Assembly (NCBI GenBank): GCA_027946365.1
Contig: JAPEUQ010000006.1
Coordinates: 1,798,001 to 1,862,000, forward strand
DNA length: 64,000 nt
Direction: 5' to 3'
Source of the DNA: Kalmusia sp. IMI 367209
Taxonomy: Eukaryota; Ascomycota; Dothideomycetes; Pleosporales; Didymosphaeriaceae
Shown here one piece after another: positions 47,901 through 59,128 of this stretch. Below the pieces are notes generated by a model. It searched no databases. It was not told the origin of the DNA and was given only the letters and a program-made list of their open reading frames with translations. Both the position numbers and the translations under genes were made by a program. Within the stretch, counting starts at the first letter, position 1, and each line of letters opens with the position of its first letter.

Positions 47901-48986
47901 CCAGGTCACACGCAGACCACAGTACCAGCGAGCTCGCAATGCAGCATCCGCGTTTTGATCTGCGAAGGTAGTTTTCAAGTACGCACTCCAGGCGCACACC
48001 GCATATCCCAAGTTTTTCTTGCATCAAAGACCTCCAGCCCCATGTTTACGTTTAGATTGGATCTAGGTCGCAGACTCTCCCGTGCCAATATCGTATCTGC
48101 TTTTCGGGCAACGACGCCCCGGCTCCTCACGTCAGTTTCTTTCGACATCTTTTCGACAAGTTCCTCCAACACCATCGATGCTTTCGGATAATCGTTTGAA
48201 CGAAAGGACCCACATACATGCGCGAGAAAAGCACTTTTGCGAGATACCTTACGGTACTCCATCAATTTTTCTTGCGCCTTTGGTAGGGGGATAGAATTCC
48301 TGCATCCCATATTGCAACAGGCTGTGATTTTGAGGGGCGAGGGACTCGCATCTATCTTTCGGATGTCAGGTTCAGAGCCATCTGCTCGGCAGGCTCATTC
48401 GCTTTCGCTTCCTTCGTTTTGGAGAGCAGGAAGATTGTGGAGTTGTGAGGGAGGAACTCGGCGGGACAGAAGGAGTGCGGTATAAATATATCTGGAGCAG
48501 CTGAGCTTTGATGGGATGTACGGGATTATCATGCGTGCGCTTATTGATTAGAGAAATGCACATCGGGATCTCGCTCACTATGTGTTTGTATAAGATATTG
48601 TTAGGTCAGATACCGAGCTACAACTCCACTATCAGGCACGCATAGTTGTAGACGCAGGCAAGGCAAGAAATTGAGAAACAGTATTTGCATTTTGGATATA
48701 CCGTAATCTTCCGCAAGCTATAAGAAGCTACGAAAGCGCTCATCCTAAGGACTTTGTGCCAAAGGCAGCAGTCCAGCAATCGTCGCTGTCCGCGAAGGCT
48801 TCATAGAAGCCGAAACCTTATTTCATGTACCATGAAGTCAGACTTTCCCTTGAGTCCGACACCGAGATGAACCACCAGAACGCCCACATAGCCACCGGCC
48901 TCCCATTCCCAGACGCCGACCCAATGCACCAAACCCTAGTGACTGACGACAGAAACCGCCCTAAAGCAGAACTCGGCCACCGAAGC
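44972..48986. other. Gene-poor stretch
   Basis: About 4 kb with only short, mutually overlapping open frames (longest ~176 codons at 46862-47392) and no recognisable domain, signal peptide with conserved body, repeat or transposase. The base composition is moderately AT-rich. It may contain non-coding RNA or decayed sequence that cannot be judged by eye. Confidence 0.4.
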
Positions 48987-49655
48987 CTAGCGGAAGACTT
49001 TGATCTCATGTCTACCGTTGCATACTCCACACTTGAGCCCGAAATTGGCGACTTCCTTCCTGCCAGCGTGGTTTGGGTACTGGTAATCTTCCTCTAGCAG
49101 CTTGAAAATGCAGCAGCTTTCACTGTCTTCCATGTGATGACGTTGCTTGTGTAGATTGAGCTCACGTGCAAGAGCTTGCGTAACTTGATCACCTTCGGAC
49201 TTGACATCGTCCAGGAGAGTTGCTTTGACGACCTTGTGAAGTTCGTTGGTGAACTCTTTGCTTGCCTGCCGAGTGACAGGGATCTCCGTCAACTGGATCA
49301 GGCGGGTGGGGACAAGCGCAGTGTTGACAGCACGGAGTCCAGGCGCGGCATTTCCAGAGCCTAATGTGGTGTGAGCGGCGTTTCCCATGTTTCACGCAAG
49401 GAAAGGGCACCACTTACCGATGAAGTTGCTGATATCGACAATGATGGTGGGCCGAATCCCAAGCGTGTGAACGGGCTGCGGATGCAGGACCGGGGTCCGC
49501 TCTAGTTGAGCTTGATGCACATGTATGCCTGCGGCTGCGGTCTGATGCATCATGTTGCTGGCTTGCGCGAGCTGAAGGATCATGCAGCTTGAAATGGCCT
49601 TCGCGATGAGGTCGATCAATAGGAGGGTGTCCTCGGGAAGGCCTGCTTGCGTCAT
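48987..49655 (-). CDS. Hypothetical protein
   Basis: Two exons are inferred: 49655 to about 49413, then 49362-48987, joined at donor GTAAGT and acceptor CATTAG. The product is about 205 residues starting MTQAGLPEDTLLLIDLIAKA. The middle reads NELHKVVKATLLDDVKSEGD and the end GVCNGRHEIKVFR. No domain is recognised. Upstream, a GTAAGC donor at 49937 and a TTACTAAC branch plus CATAG at about 49705 suggest an intron in the 5' leader, because joining it does not give a continuous frame to this start. Support is the uninterrupted frame across a canonical intron. The gene may be lineage-specific or mis-modelled. Confidence 0.4.
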
Positions 49656-51473
49656 GGTTGTGGCTTGCTGACTGGATGGCAACCAAGTCGAGGGTCTATC
49701 GGAACTATGACTTTTGGTTAGTAAATATCGATAGGTAGCGTAGAAAAGACGAGCAGATGGCAGTGAGGCTGTGGTTTGTATGTAGAGGAAAGGTGCCGAG
49801 AGTTCGCAACCGAGATTGAAATCAAGGAGCTGTTGAGGGGCACCTGGCGTACTTGATGCAAGAGGGCAGGTTGGGGGAGTGAAGTGGGCTTGCGATGGAG
49901 GTTGAGGTCAATAGACACGGTGAATGTGGTAAAAAGCTTACAGCTGAGCTCCCAGATGGTGTCATATATCGTGCTCATCGCCTGCCCGACTAGGCAGAAA
50001 CTCTTGCAATTTCATTGCCGGGCGAGTCTGCTCATTTCGCAGATTAGCACGGTACTCAATTCGCAGTGAAAGGTAGGTGTGCGCGAATCAGGGCGCGGCC
50101 GACGATATGCGTGCCCTTCCTATCTGATAAGAAGGCAAGAGCCTCTGTATCGTGGCGTGACTCACCCCAGATCTGGGTGACTGTTCGAGATGGCAGCCCT
50201 GAAGCGGAAGGCCATCGTCAACATGCTGAGCTCAATGTGGGCATCTTCGTCGTGCGGGTTTCTCCATGGGCGGAGTTGCACTTTGGGAGCCTCATCCCGC
50301 GCAGCTACAAGCCTGAGTCTGGCAATATCAACCAGATTACTTGTTGGCTCCTAGTTTGCAAGAAACCACTACTTTGGTGCATCGTCAGGCCATCATCGTG
50401 ACAAGTTGGCGTTGCGTTGTCAACGCGTGCTCTTTCCGTCTGAAAGGTGCGGGGCCCCGGAGAGACGAACGTGACCACGCCACCATGCCCAGGTGAGCCG
50501 ATGATGCTAATCTTGTTTCCCTGGAGACGGCCGCGTTGCTTTTCGGCTGACGTAGCATCGTACCACCACAGCGGTGAGAGGCCGGGCATCGACTGCAGGT
50601 GCCGCAAGGCAGCTCACCATCGTGAGACCCACCCAATTGCGGCAAATGCCGACGAACATGCACCGGTTCAGCTCTCGAACTTTGAGCTCTTTCGGCAAAC
50701 CATCTTCGTCGTTGTGCTAGGGCTGGCCTTGTCGAAAGGCGTGTGGTTAGAGCAAGAGCGGTGGTCGTGAAGGGGGACAGTAAAGATCCGACGACGCTCC
50801 GGACACAGCTACCGAGGCTACCCAGACTTGCTGAAGATTGCAGAGAGTGCGAGTGCTCGTTTTGTGTACTGTCTTTGACTGGCCAAGTGATGTTGCTGCG
50901 CGATATCAACTGAAGGTCGTGCATGCCTATCCTGGACAAAACGTTAGCGACTCTCTCCAAAGCAATAGAAACACTGAGAGCCTGAGTTTATCTAACAGGC
51001 AGGACAGTTTTCAGGCGGAAAGTTCAATATAAAGAGAGGGAAGCAGGAACTGAAGGAAGCGGAGGTCGAGGTGAAAGAACGAGAATGTGCTATGTAATGA
51101 TGTTACTACAGGACCCCACGCCAATCGAGATCTCAACAATTCCTGATCGGCCGCGGATCCTGTGAAGGGGACATGGAACACAACAGAAGCTTCATCGCTC
51201 GATCACACCTGCCATTGGCCGCTTCTCTAGACGACAGAAGCTAGCACGAATATCAATCATATCATGACCATGAGATTGAGCTATCTAAAATAAGCAAACA
51301 TGATAACGCTCGAGAAGCCCCAAACTCGCGACCCCGAAAGAAGATATAGATCACGATTATTTTTCCAAACATCTACGCCTAGCAGAGTTCCTCAGCCACA
51401 CAACTGCCCCCAATCACCTACAGATATACCATCATCATCATCATCTTCTGATCCAACGTGACGTGTGAGCTGC
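49656..51473. other. Intergenic region
   Basis: About 1.8 kb without a supported gene. Antisense frames near 50385-50960 look compositional. A short ATC microsatellite lies at about 51431-51445. Confidence 0.4.
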
Positions 51474-54010
51474 TCACAATCCAGGCACACTCAAACCAAG
51501 GTTTCTCAAAGCGAGAACAGCAACCGAAGCCTTGAGATTGACAACGTTTCCGGGCAGTGACAGGATTGCGTCGGTGAAGCTTGTGATAGTAGTGATTAAA
51601 TTCGATGGATCAGTGCTGACAGGGAGTGTCCTGATGAAGGCGAGGTCACTCGTGGAAATACTAGCAGCCGCCTGTGACAAAGCAGAAAAATTGGTGAGTC
51701 CGGCTAGAGAACTGTACTTGGTCGGGTTGATAGAAGCAAGGAGTTGCAGGACACCGAAGGTCGGGACAGAGTCTTGGACGACGGGAAGCTGGAAGAGGAA
51801 GTTGGGAACAACGCCGTTGAGGATATTGAGCATGCCGCTCGTGATACTTCCGAGGCCCTTTCCACCTGGGACGGCGATGTTTTTGGCAATGGAGCCGACC
51901 AGGAAAGCGATATCAGGCGAGACACCTGCCGGTTTGGTTAGAAACGAACCGTTGAGGCTATAGGATACTAACCCTGAACACCGCTTAGAGGTAGAGAGCC
52001 GATACCAATACCGGAAACGCCTGTGGACATGGAAGGCAAGGTGGCGCTGAGTTGGCGCCTTTCGATTTCGAAAGCATCAGCGAGCTCCGGAAGGTCGCGT
52101 TTCAAGAGTCCACCGGTGGAGCCAACACCCAACCCGCCAAATAGGGACAGGGGATCCTTCTTCAACAGACTAAGGAGGGTCGCGATGATTGAAATGGACA
52201 AGCCACCCACAGGATCCGTACCGGGGACCTAAATGACAATTCAGTGACGAGTAGAGCGGCTGATGAATCCTACTTACGCCATTGCCGATAGGATACGGGC
52301 CCAGATTGGGAACGGTGCTGGCTGCGCCGCCAGTGTTCACAGCGCCAGACACGGCTCCTCCGACTGCACTCACAACGGGAGCGGCAACGCCTCCGACTGT
52401 ACTGACAACGGGAGCAGCAACACCTCCGACTGAACTGACAACAGGAGCAACCACACCTCCAACAACGGGTACTGTAGCGAGATCTTTAAAGATCGTCAGC
52501 CTTAATCCGTAGACATATGTATGGGGGTCAACTTACCACTTCCCACCGTGTTAGTAACGGCGCCAACTACCCCAGAGACAGGGTTCGATCCACCCGTCAG
52601 ACCGCTGGTCAACCCGCTGGTTAGACCACCAAGGAGAGGGAGGCCAGGAGCAGTAGACGGGGTACTCGGGGGACTCAGAAGCCCTGGAAGAATTTGTCTT
52701 CTTCTCAAAGGAACGGGTAAGGTGGTGTTGGCAACAGGCAAGGCTATGGTCGACACGTTTAGAGCCAACAGATCTGGGACCGGCAGATCCGGAGTAGACA
52801 AGCCGGGAATCAGCGTCTTTCCCTTATCGAGGATGTATAAGAGGGCCTGCAGGACGGCGCTGCCTACTTTGATGACTGGGGCTAAGGCTTCGGTTGAGGG
52901 CTCTACGGGATTAGGGATAGGAGGTCCATGAGGAGGATGCTTAGGTCGACCCAACCCGAGGCCTTTGTGCAAAGGCCCCAACCCAGGATGGTGGGGTAAG
53001 CCTGGGACCGGAAAGCCGGTAGGGGGGACCACTGGTAAGCTGCCTACTAGAGGAAACTTGGGTGAACCTGGAACGGGGAAAGGAGGCAAGCCGGGAGGAG
53101 GACGGCCAAAAGGAGCTGGCAAGCCGGGAGGCGGGAGAGGAGGCAAGCCGGTAGGAGGAGGCAAACCGGCAAGAGGCAAGCCAATTGGAGGCAAGCCGGT
53201 AGAAATAGGCACAGGCAAGTCCACGGGTGGAAGCTTGAGCAAGCTCGTCAAATTGAAGACAGGAGGCAAGCTGGTGGGAATGGATACAGGCAAGTCCACT
53301 ACAGGAAGCTTGGGCAAGGCTGTAGAAAAGTTGGGGATGGAGAGCGGAACTGGGAATACACCAACGGGTGGAGGAATAGCTGCAGCTACGCCGGATACCA
53401 CAGGTAGATTGACCAGAACTGTAGAAACGTTCGGAATAGCGACAGGGACGGGTCGAATGCCAATGGGCGCAGGAGCTGGGAGAGTCACAGCACCTGTAGC
53501 GCGTTTGGATTAGCGGAAGAATGAAATCAAGAGCCACACGGGTGAGACTGAGTTTGCCATGAGCTACGGCCCAAGGATCATGGAGCTACACGAGAAAGAG
53601 TAATGTGACAGGGGCCACAAGGAGCATCTTGATTTCGTACTGCAAGTGAAATTGGGAGAAGTTCACTTACCAGGAGCAGGGACAGTAACGGGCAATCCAG
53701 GCAGTACAGCGGCAGCAGGAACAGCGGGAATAGAGGGAATGCCCGGAATGACAGGTGCAGCAGGAACGGCGACCACCGGGACAGCAGGTCTCGGGACGGC
53801 AACACCGACCCCAGCTCCGGTTCCAGCTCCGATTCCAGCTCCGACTCCAGCACTGACGGCAGAGGTGACAGCTAAGTCATAATCAGTACAAGATTTCTTC
53901 AAGTTCATTGGAAACCACATACGAAAACTGAAAGCGGGAATTTGAGGTAGAGCTGCGGCATTAGCGGAAGCTACAAAGGCCAGGATGGCCGTAGCCTTTA
54001 CGGAGTCCAT
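51474..54010 (-). CDS. Secreted proline-rich, low-complexity protein with dibasic processing sites
   Basis: Six exons (54010-53923, 53871-53671, 53493-52537, 52483-52278, 52228-51973, 51925-51474) encode about 719 residues in one continuous frame. A signal peptide (KATAILAFVASANAAALP) starts the protein. It continues as Val/Ala/Gly/Pro-rich sequence, a ~250-residue Pro-Leu-Gly region (GLPPPTGLPPLPPPGLPA), a short SGLTSGLTSGLTGG repeat and a 33-bp (11-residue) tandem repeat. The C-terminal ~170 residues are less biased and mostly helical (NLITTITSFTDAILSLP). Possible Kex2-type sites occur at PLRRRQIL, LLKRDLPE and IERRQLSA. No enzymatic domain is visible. A cell-wall or surface protein, or a precursor cut into several parts, are the main options. 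The third intron is longer (177 nt) than the others. Confidence 0.75.
52357..52455 (-). repeat. 33-bp coding tandem repeat, three units
   Basis: Units start at 52357, 52390 and 52423 and differ by a few substitutions. On the minus strand each encodes an APVVSxVGGVA-like 11-residue unit in the proline-rich secreted protein. A fourth, diverged unit may begin at 52456. Confidence 0.85.
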
Positions 54011-54896
54011 CACGATAGATGTGGACGTCGATAGGACTCGGTCCCTAACGACTGGACAATTTCAAAAGGAGCGTGAGGAAACGAATGACCCTAACGAAGA
54101 AATGCCTGCAGAGAGCTTAACTGGAGGGGTTGATTGATTATAAGGACCAGCATTGCGAGACCGAGGTGGGAGACGACGAGGACGTAACATGGGACGAGAC
54201 GCGTCACAGACGCGAAATATCTCTCTCCGAGGGGCTGTTGTATGTAAGGATCTTTGACATTCCGTTGTCCCTAAAATTCCCAGAGCTGCGATGCCAAGAG
54301 TAACACCGTTCGCAAAGCGACACGTCCCATCCGAGATGGTCAGAGTGAAGAGAAATGTTCTATGAAGACCATTGCAAAATATGACACATATTGACATCTT
54401 CATGCTCAGTACGAGTGGGCAGCGGATATTGCGCTAGTCTTGCCCAACTTTCCTCCGGTCAGTAATCTTTCACAGCACTAGGACAAAAGCCCGAAGATTC
54501 AAAGTGCATGAAGTTTCGCACGCACAAGGATGATCTTCGAAACTTTTGTCTGGAAGAGGTAAAATGTCCACGACTTGTGCTGTCGGCATCCATAGCCGTG
54601 ACTCCGCGACATGCCAGCAACCGATTTGGGTTCCCTCTAGCCCATTCGCCATCGTCACACAGCCAATAGAAAAGCTCGATGCCTAGCAGCGCGGAGGAAT
54701 GTAGGGCAGCTGCGTTGCCTCGCCAGACTTGATGAATGAGGCGTGATGGAGCGGAAAACCTGTTCAGTCAGTGCGTTCAAGTCGCCGTAGTTTCTGTTAG
54801 TCAAATGTATCCTTGAGGCATGGAGAATCTTGGCTTGAGGAATGGGGAGGGACAACAACGCAGCCTGTTGTGAGATGGCGTGCTGCCCCAGGGCGA
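54011..54896. other. Intergenic region
   Basis: About 886 bases upstream of the secreted-protein gene and downstream of the SUZ gene. A minus-strand frame at 54062-54403 has no recognisable feature. Nothing else supported. Confidence 0.4.
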
Positions 54897-55770
54897 TCAC
54901 GAGACGGTGCCTGTGCGAGAACCCCTAGGAGCAAAACCTCGTCCACCCCTACCTGTCGACTGAGGGCCACGAGGCTCACGGATTGGCCTCTCCTGATTGC
55001 TCGGCGTACTTGGCCGACTTGTACTCGAGTCTTTCTTTTGGACGAAGACCGACCCTGGCTTTGGCGAGTAGGCAGGCTCATACAGCTGACGACCCGACGC
55101 TGTTGGCCTGGCTGGGGATTGTTCGTTGCTTGATCGCGGCTGGCTTTCGCGTCCACCACGTCCTCTGCCCCTCCCTCTTCTGGGCGAGGCACCGCGGGAC
55201 TCATCCGAGGCGGCTGGGGAGCCGAATATCTTCTCGCGGGCCTCTGCATATCTCCGCTCTTTCTCTGCCCTCTCCTTTTGCGCGCGAGCTTTGCGCATTT
55301 CAAACTCGGCCTCGCTCTTCTTCCGCCTTTCTTCCTCGCTGTCATCGCCGTCCTCCAAGCTAAGTCCAGCCATACCAGCCGTAGGTCCTTTTGGCTTGCG
55401 CGCCAGCAATGTGACGGCGGGCTTGAAGGTCGACTGAGCGGGCACAGGTACCGGATCGCGCGACTCGAGGAAGAGCATGGGTTCAGGATTCTCCCTGGCA
55501 TATGTTCGTCAGTGGGGGTGCGATCGAAGACAGGCGCATGCCTACGCAGACTCCCAAATTTTCCGGTTGAGCTCAGCATGCTGTGCCCTGCGTTCTTTTT
55601 GGGACAATTTGACTTTCGGTGCCGGCGCGCTCTTTTGCTCTGCGTCTACTTCCTTCTGCAAAATATTAGTCCACATGGGAAGGATATTGCGCATTCGGAG
55701 GGCATACATCAGCGAGGGACTCCCAGTCGTCATCCCACGCGTCAGCCAACGCGCTCTGCTTAGGCGGCAT
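54897..55770 (-). CDS. SUZ-domain RNA-binding-type protein
   Basis: Three exons (55770-55708, 55655-55546, 55494-54897; introns 52 and 51 nt) give about 256 residues. It begins MPPKQSALADAWDDDWESLAD and continues KVKLSQKERRAQHAELNRKIWESAENPEPMLF (given here in two blocks: KVKLSQKERRAQHAE, NRKIWESAENPEPMLF). A charged helical segment (EEERRKKSEAEFEMRKARA) runs into the SUZ core AREKIFGSP. The tail is rich in Arg-Gly and Ser (RRGRGRGRGGRES, GRGGRGFAPRGS), consistent with RNA binding and arginine methylation. SUZ motifs occur in RNA-associated proteins of eukaryotes. The exact role of this fungal family is not known to me. Confidence 0.82.
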
Positions 55771-56094
55771 GTTATTTCAAGAATCTGTTCGTGCAGAAAG
55801 GTCTGACCAAGTGTGATTTTTGGGATCCAAAAGTCAACGAGGGGTAACTCGGAGGTCACTGCAGGACCGGGATGCGACAGCGGGATAGCGCTAGCCTCCT
55901 CGCTTGTATCCGGAGCTAACGTGCCCAGCTCCCGCCCTTCACTGTTGCCTCATCGTTACCGTTTGCGCTAGGATTCTGGTCCATTCACCTCTACCACCAA
56001 GCGAGGGAGGATAGACGGTAAGCTCTATAATCATGTCAGGTAACTCAACAATCCTTGATCTCTACCTCAACTTCTACCCCCCACGCCGATAACC
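55771..56094. other. Divergent intergenic region
   Basis: 324 bases between the SUZ gene and a plus-strand hypothetical gene. Presumed promoters. Nothing else seen. Confidence 0.45.
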
Positions 56095-56682
56095 ATGTAC
56101 CCGCTACGCATGCCCCGCGACGACCTATACAAACATGGGATTCTGACACCGCCTTTCGCAGATGTAGACGGCGACTCCACTATGCACTCCTCTCCCGAGC
56201 TAGATGCCGAGGACGAGCTCTTTCCCGGTGAAGGACCCTCCACGCCCCGCAACGCCGCCAGCTTCGCCCTCGACCCCACCTCCGAGCTCTCTCCGCCAAA
56301 TTCGCAAGGCCGCGCTCCAGAGGACAGCTTGTCTGCGCTCGCCAGTGGCGCTCCCCGCGATGATCAATGCGAACGGCAAACGTACACGCTCTTCGGTTAA
56401 ACAGACCGCTGGATCTGGTGTTGCTGGCGCTCAGTCAGGCCCGGTTCAGACGGACCCTGCGACGGGCTACCAGTGGGCCAACGCGGAGGATCAGCCAGGC
56501 CACGAGTGGAGGAACAGCCGAGCTAGGGAGGAGGAGTCGAGAGCCTTGGAACTTATTGTAGACAGGGGGTCTCAGATCAAGAGTGAGAAGATTATCTGCC
56601 CTCTGTCGGTGAAATGCTGACATGCCCAGCTCGATATGGGGATCCGTTGAAACCAGAGGTACCCATGACGCTCAAGCGTTGA
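56095..56682 (+). CDS. Hypothetical protein, frame broken once
   Basis: The frame opens MYPLRMPRDDLYKHGILTPP, continues through an acidic Ser/Pro-rich stretch (SSPELDAEDELFPGEGPST) and switches by one base near 56347-56356 into ALPAMINANGKRTRSS. It then reads TGYQWANAEDQPGHEWRNSR and EEESRALELIVDRGSQIK. A 47-nt intron (56583-56629, donor GTGAGA, acceptor CCCAG) leads to the end TRYGDPLKPEVPMTLKR. About 179 residues result if one base is skipped. No intron fits the break. No family is recognised, although the two halves read like one small nuclear protein. An alternative is that only one of the two frames is used. Confidence 0.45.
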
Positions 56683-57050
56683 AATGGATTGAATGATGCT
56701 GTCACGACCTATACGTATCGTGATGATGAGGAGGATGGGGAGAAGAAAGCCCCCACCCCCGCCCCAACACAGCTTGGAATTTGTATGCATGATAATAAGC
56801 AAAGAGCATGCAGCTCCGATAGTGGGAGAACAAGGAGCATTATGTAGAGCAGTAATCAAAGCTACTGTCTGGTTGCAGACCCGGAGATGGTCTGCGAAGG
56901 AGCATGCTGCGGCTTGTAGTGTTCAGAATTCAAAAAGATTCCCAGCAATTGCCCTCCGGTTAAATAAGCAATACCGCCATAAGTCGTGGGATATTGTGAC
57001 CTATACCAAACGCCAGCGAGCGCCAGCCCATGCACCATCTTTGATCGTTC
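56683..57050. other. Convergent intergenic region
   Basis: 368 bases between two convergent 3' ends, with a C-rich run near 56751-56766. No gene supported. Confidence 0.45.
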
Positions 57051-57848
57051 TCAATCGCTCTCGTCTCCATCGCCCATCTCATCATCCGACGGCTCGTTCT
57101 CCTTCTCTTCCAGCGGATCCTCGGCGAGCCCCTCCTCCGGCGCATCCTCCTCCACTTCATCGTCCTCGACCTCATCATCATCCTGATCCGCACCCTCTAC
57201 CGTCTCGTCAACATTCTCATCATCCTCGTCCGACCCAGCCTGCTCCCCATTCCCCCACGCTCGACCTCCTTGCCTTCTTCGCGGGCGGCGACTCGTCCTC
57301 ACCATGGCCATTCGGAACCTTGTCCTTCGCCGCCTTTTTCTCCTCGCGCACCTTCTTCCGGTACGTATTGCGCTTGTCAGCCAATATCGAGGTGAATTTG
57401 AGGACTTCGGCTTCGACGCGGGGCAGCATGTTCTCGAATTCTAGCTCCTTCAGGGCGTCGAATACGTCGTTGGGCATGACAGTCTTCTTGCCATGGCGCG
57501 CGGCGTTTTCGGCAGCGCTGGACACGCGGTCAGTCTACGGCTGCTTAGGGTGCGGAAGTGCAGGCGCATACGTTGAGGTGAGGTAGTTGACGAAGACGGT
57601 TGCGCCCTTGGACATGGCGAGCAGCGCATCTTTCTGGATCTGCGTGTTCGGCGGGAGCACACCTTTGGCCAGCCGTTGCACGATCGATTTGGGGAGGTTG
57701 AGGTCCTGGGGATAGCTCAGCAATTTTGTAAGGCTTGCGGAGCACGCGCGCATACTTCTACGTTGAGGCCATCGTCTTCCTGCTTTTTCGAGGGTTTGGG
57801 AGTCTCCTCGGCAGACACGGCCGAGACATTACTCTTCCTTGGAGGCAT
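57051..57848 (-). CDS. DPB4: Histone-fold protein, DPB4-like (DNA polymerase epsilon / chromatin-remodelling subunit)
   Basis: Exons 57848-57756, 57705-57572 and 57517-57051 (introns 50 and 54 nt) encode about 230 residues. The histone fold reads DLNLPKSIVQRLAKGVLPPN, TQIQKDALLAMSKGATVFVN, then NAARHGKKTVMPNDVFDALK and ELEFENMLPRVEAEVL, as in the Dpb4/POLE3 family, which pairs with Dpb3 in polymerase epsilon and in CHRAC/ISW2-type complexes. After KKAKDKVPNGHGEDESPP-like sequence (KVPNGHGEDESPPAKKARR) the frame is lost at a G5 run on the coding strand (57252-57256). It resumes one base over as a long acidic tail (GSDEDDENVDETVEGADQ) typical of these proteins. If the shift is real, the protein ends near 57220 without the tail. 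Confidence 0.87.
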
Positions 57849-59128
57849 TGTGGGTGGAAGATGCAAGAATGCGGTCACGTTGCCGCAAGTTGAATGTTCG
57901 GAGCAATTCAAGGCCCACTAACGGCCTACGCGTGAAGGCGCGTCGAGGGTCGCCTTGGCGAGCCCTTCGCGTCACCACGAGCCACAACGGTATGGTGCAT
58001 ACACCGACAGAAGTATGAGCTACTCTAGAATGTAGAATTCAAAATACAAAAGCGGAAAAGCCCTCGAACCTTTGTCCTCTGGCTGTATGTTTGGCATCGG
58101 CCGCCAATTGGCTGTGCCTTTAGCGTCTCCTCGTCGGGCAGTCGTTCCTTTAGCCATCTGCACCCACCCGGCTCTCGCCGACAAAATACATTCTACGCTC
58201 GCTCCGCAGACGCCTTTTTCTCGTCTAATCCGGCCCCTCACGATACATACATGGCTTTTCGGCACTAACAGCCTTACTTGGCCCCAGACGATCTCCATCC
58301 CCATTCACATGTGCCCCCACCTTCGATAGTACGCAGCATGCACAGCGCCATCGAACCATGGGGGCTCTATAACGGGAACCACTTCGCTGGGTATCCCGTG
58401 GATAGCTACTACTTTCACCTGTTGAACCGCAGATGGAACAATAGTTATCTTCGTGAGCGAGCGCGTCCACGGCTCAGGGTCAGCTGTGGCAGATCCAGAC
58501 CCTGGCCAAGAGACCACCCGCTTCTTGGCTGCATGGTTGTTCAGCACCTCTGGGGTACAGCTCAGATAAACCTCCCGTCTGACAAGTATCGTAGTCATGG
58601 GGTAGCGCGGACCGGCCCCGGTGCAATCTACACTGTGTGACCGAGACTAAGCGCTGGGGAAACCATGATGAAGCACGATAGGACAACGCAGCACTCCCGA
58701 CGGGGGACCGATGGTCTCTTCAAGTCGCATGGAAGCCCCCGTGATAGTTATTCGTTGTTCAACTCTGTGTGACCTGGGGCTGTTTGCCTTTCACCTACTT
58801 TTGGAGAACTGTGAGGCTGACTTGTGGTAAGAGAGCCACACCCTCTTTCTGGGGGGTCCAACCCTCATTCTTTAACCAGGACCGAGTATTTCTAGACCGT
58901 CCTTCCAAGCGTTGGGCGTCTTCTTACCTACCTCTTTCTGTTCCTTTTCCCGCAGCCCAAGAGATCCCACGTTTCTTGGCGGCCTTGAATGGTCCCGGTA
59001 AACGTTCTCCTCAACCGACTATACCGATAAAAGTTCCCATCGCTGCAGCCCTTCAAATGCTCGGTTCCAACCTTCGTTGTTCATATCTGAGCCTAACCCC
59101 TGTATCTACTTGCATGTTGCAAGACACC
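57849..59128. other. Divergent intergenic region, DPB4 / arrestin
   Basis: About 1.28 kb. The arrestin frame stays open upstream from about 58769, but that stretch looks like untranslated leader (no arrestin similarity, odd composition). Other frames overlap one another. Nothing else was recognised. Confidence 0.4.

Noticed and set aside
51431..51445. ATC microsatellite.
   Set aside because: It is too short to be informative and is intergenic.
53871..53923. Reading through the first intron of the proline-rich protein.
   Set aside because: The segment is an in-frame multiple of three, but it has perfect GTATGT, ACTGAT and TTAG signals and its residues do not fit the surrounding composition. 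Retention remains possible as an isoform.
56693..57586. 297-codon plus-strand frame over the DPB4-like gene.
   Set aside because: It is a mirror of the acidic tail and histone-fold codons on the opposite strand, with Ser/Pro/His low complexity and no family resemblance.
58769..59128. In-frame N-terminal extension of the arrestin.
   Set aside because: It shows no arrestin similarity and odd composition, and the family usually starts at the MDPxLRI-like methionine.
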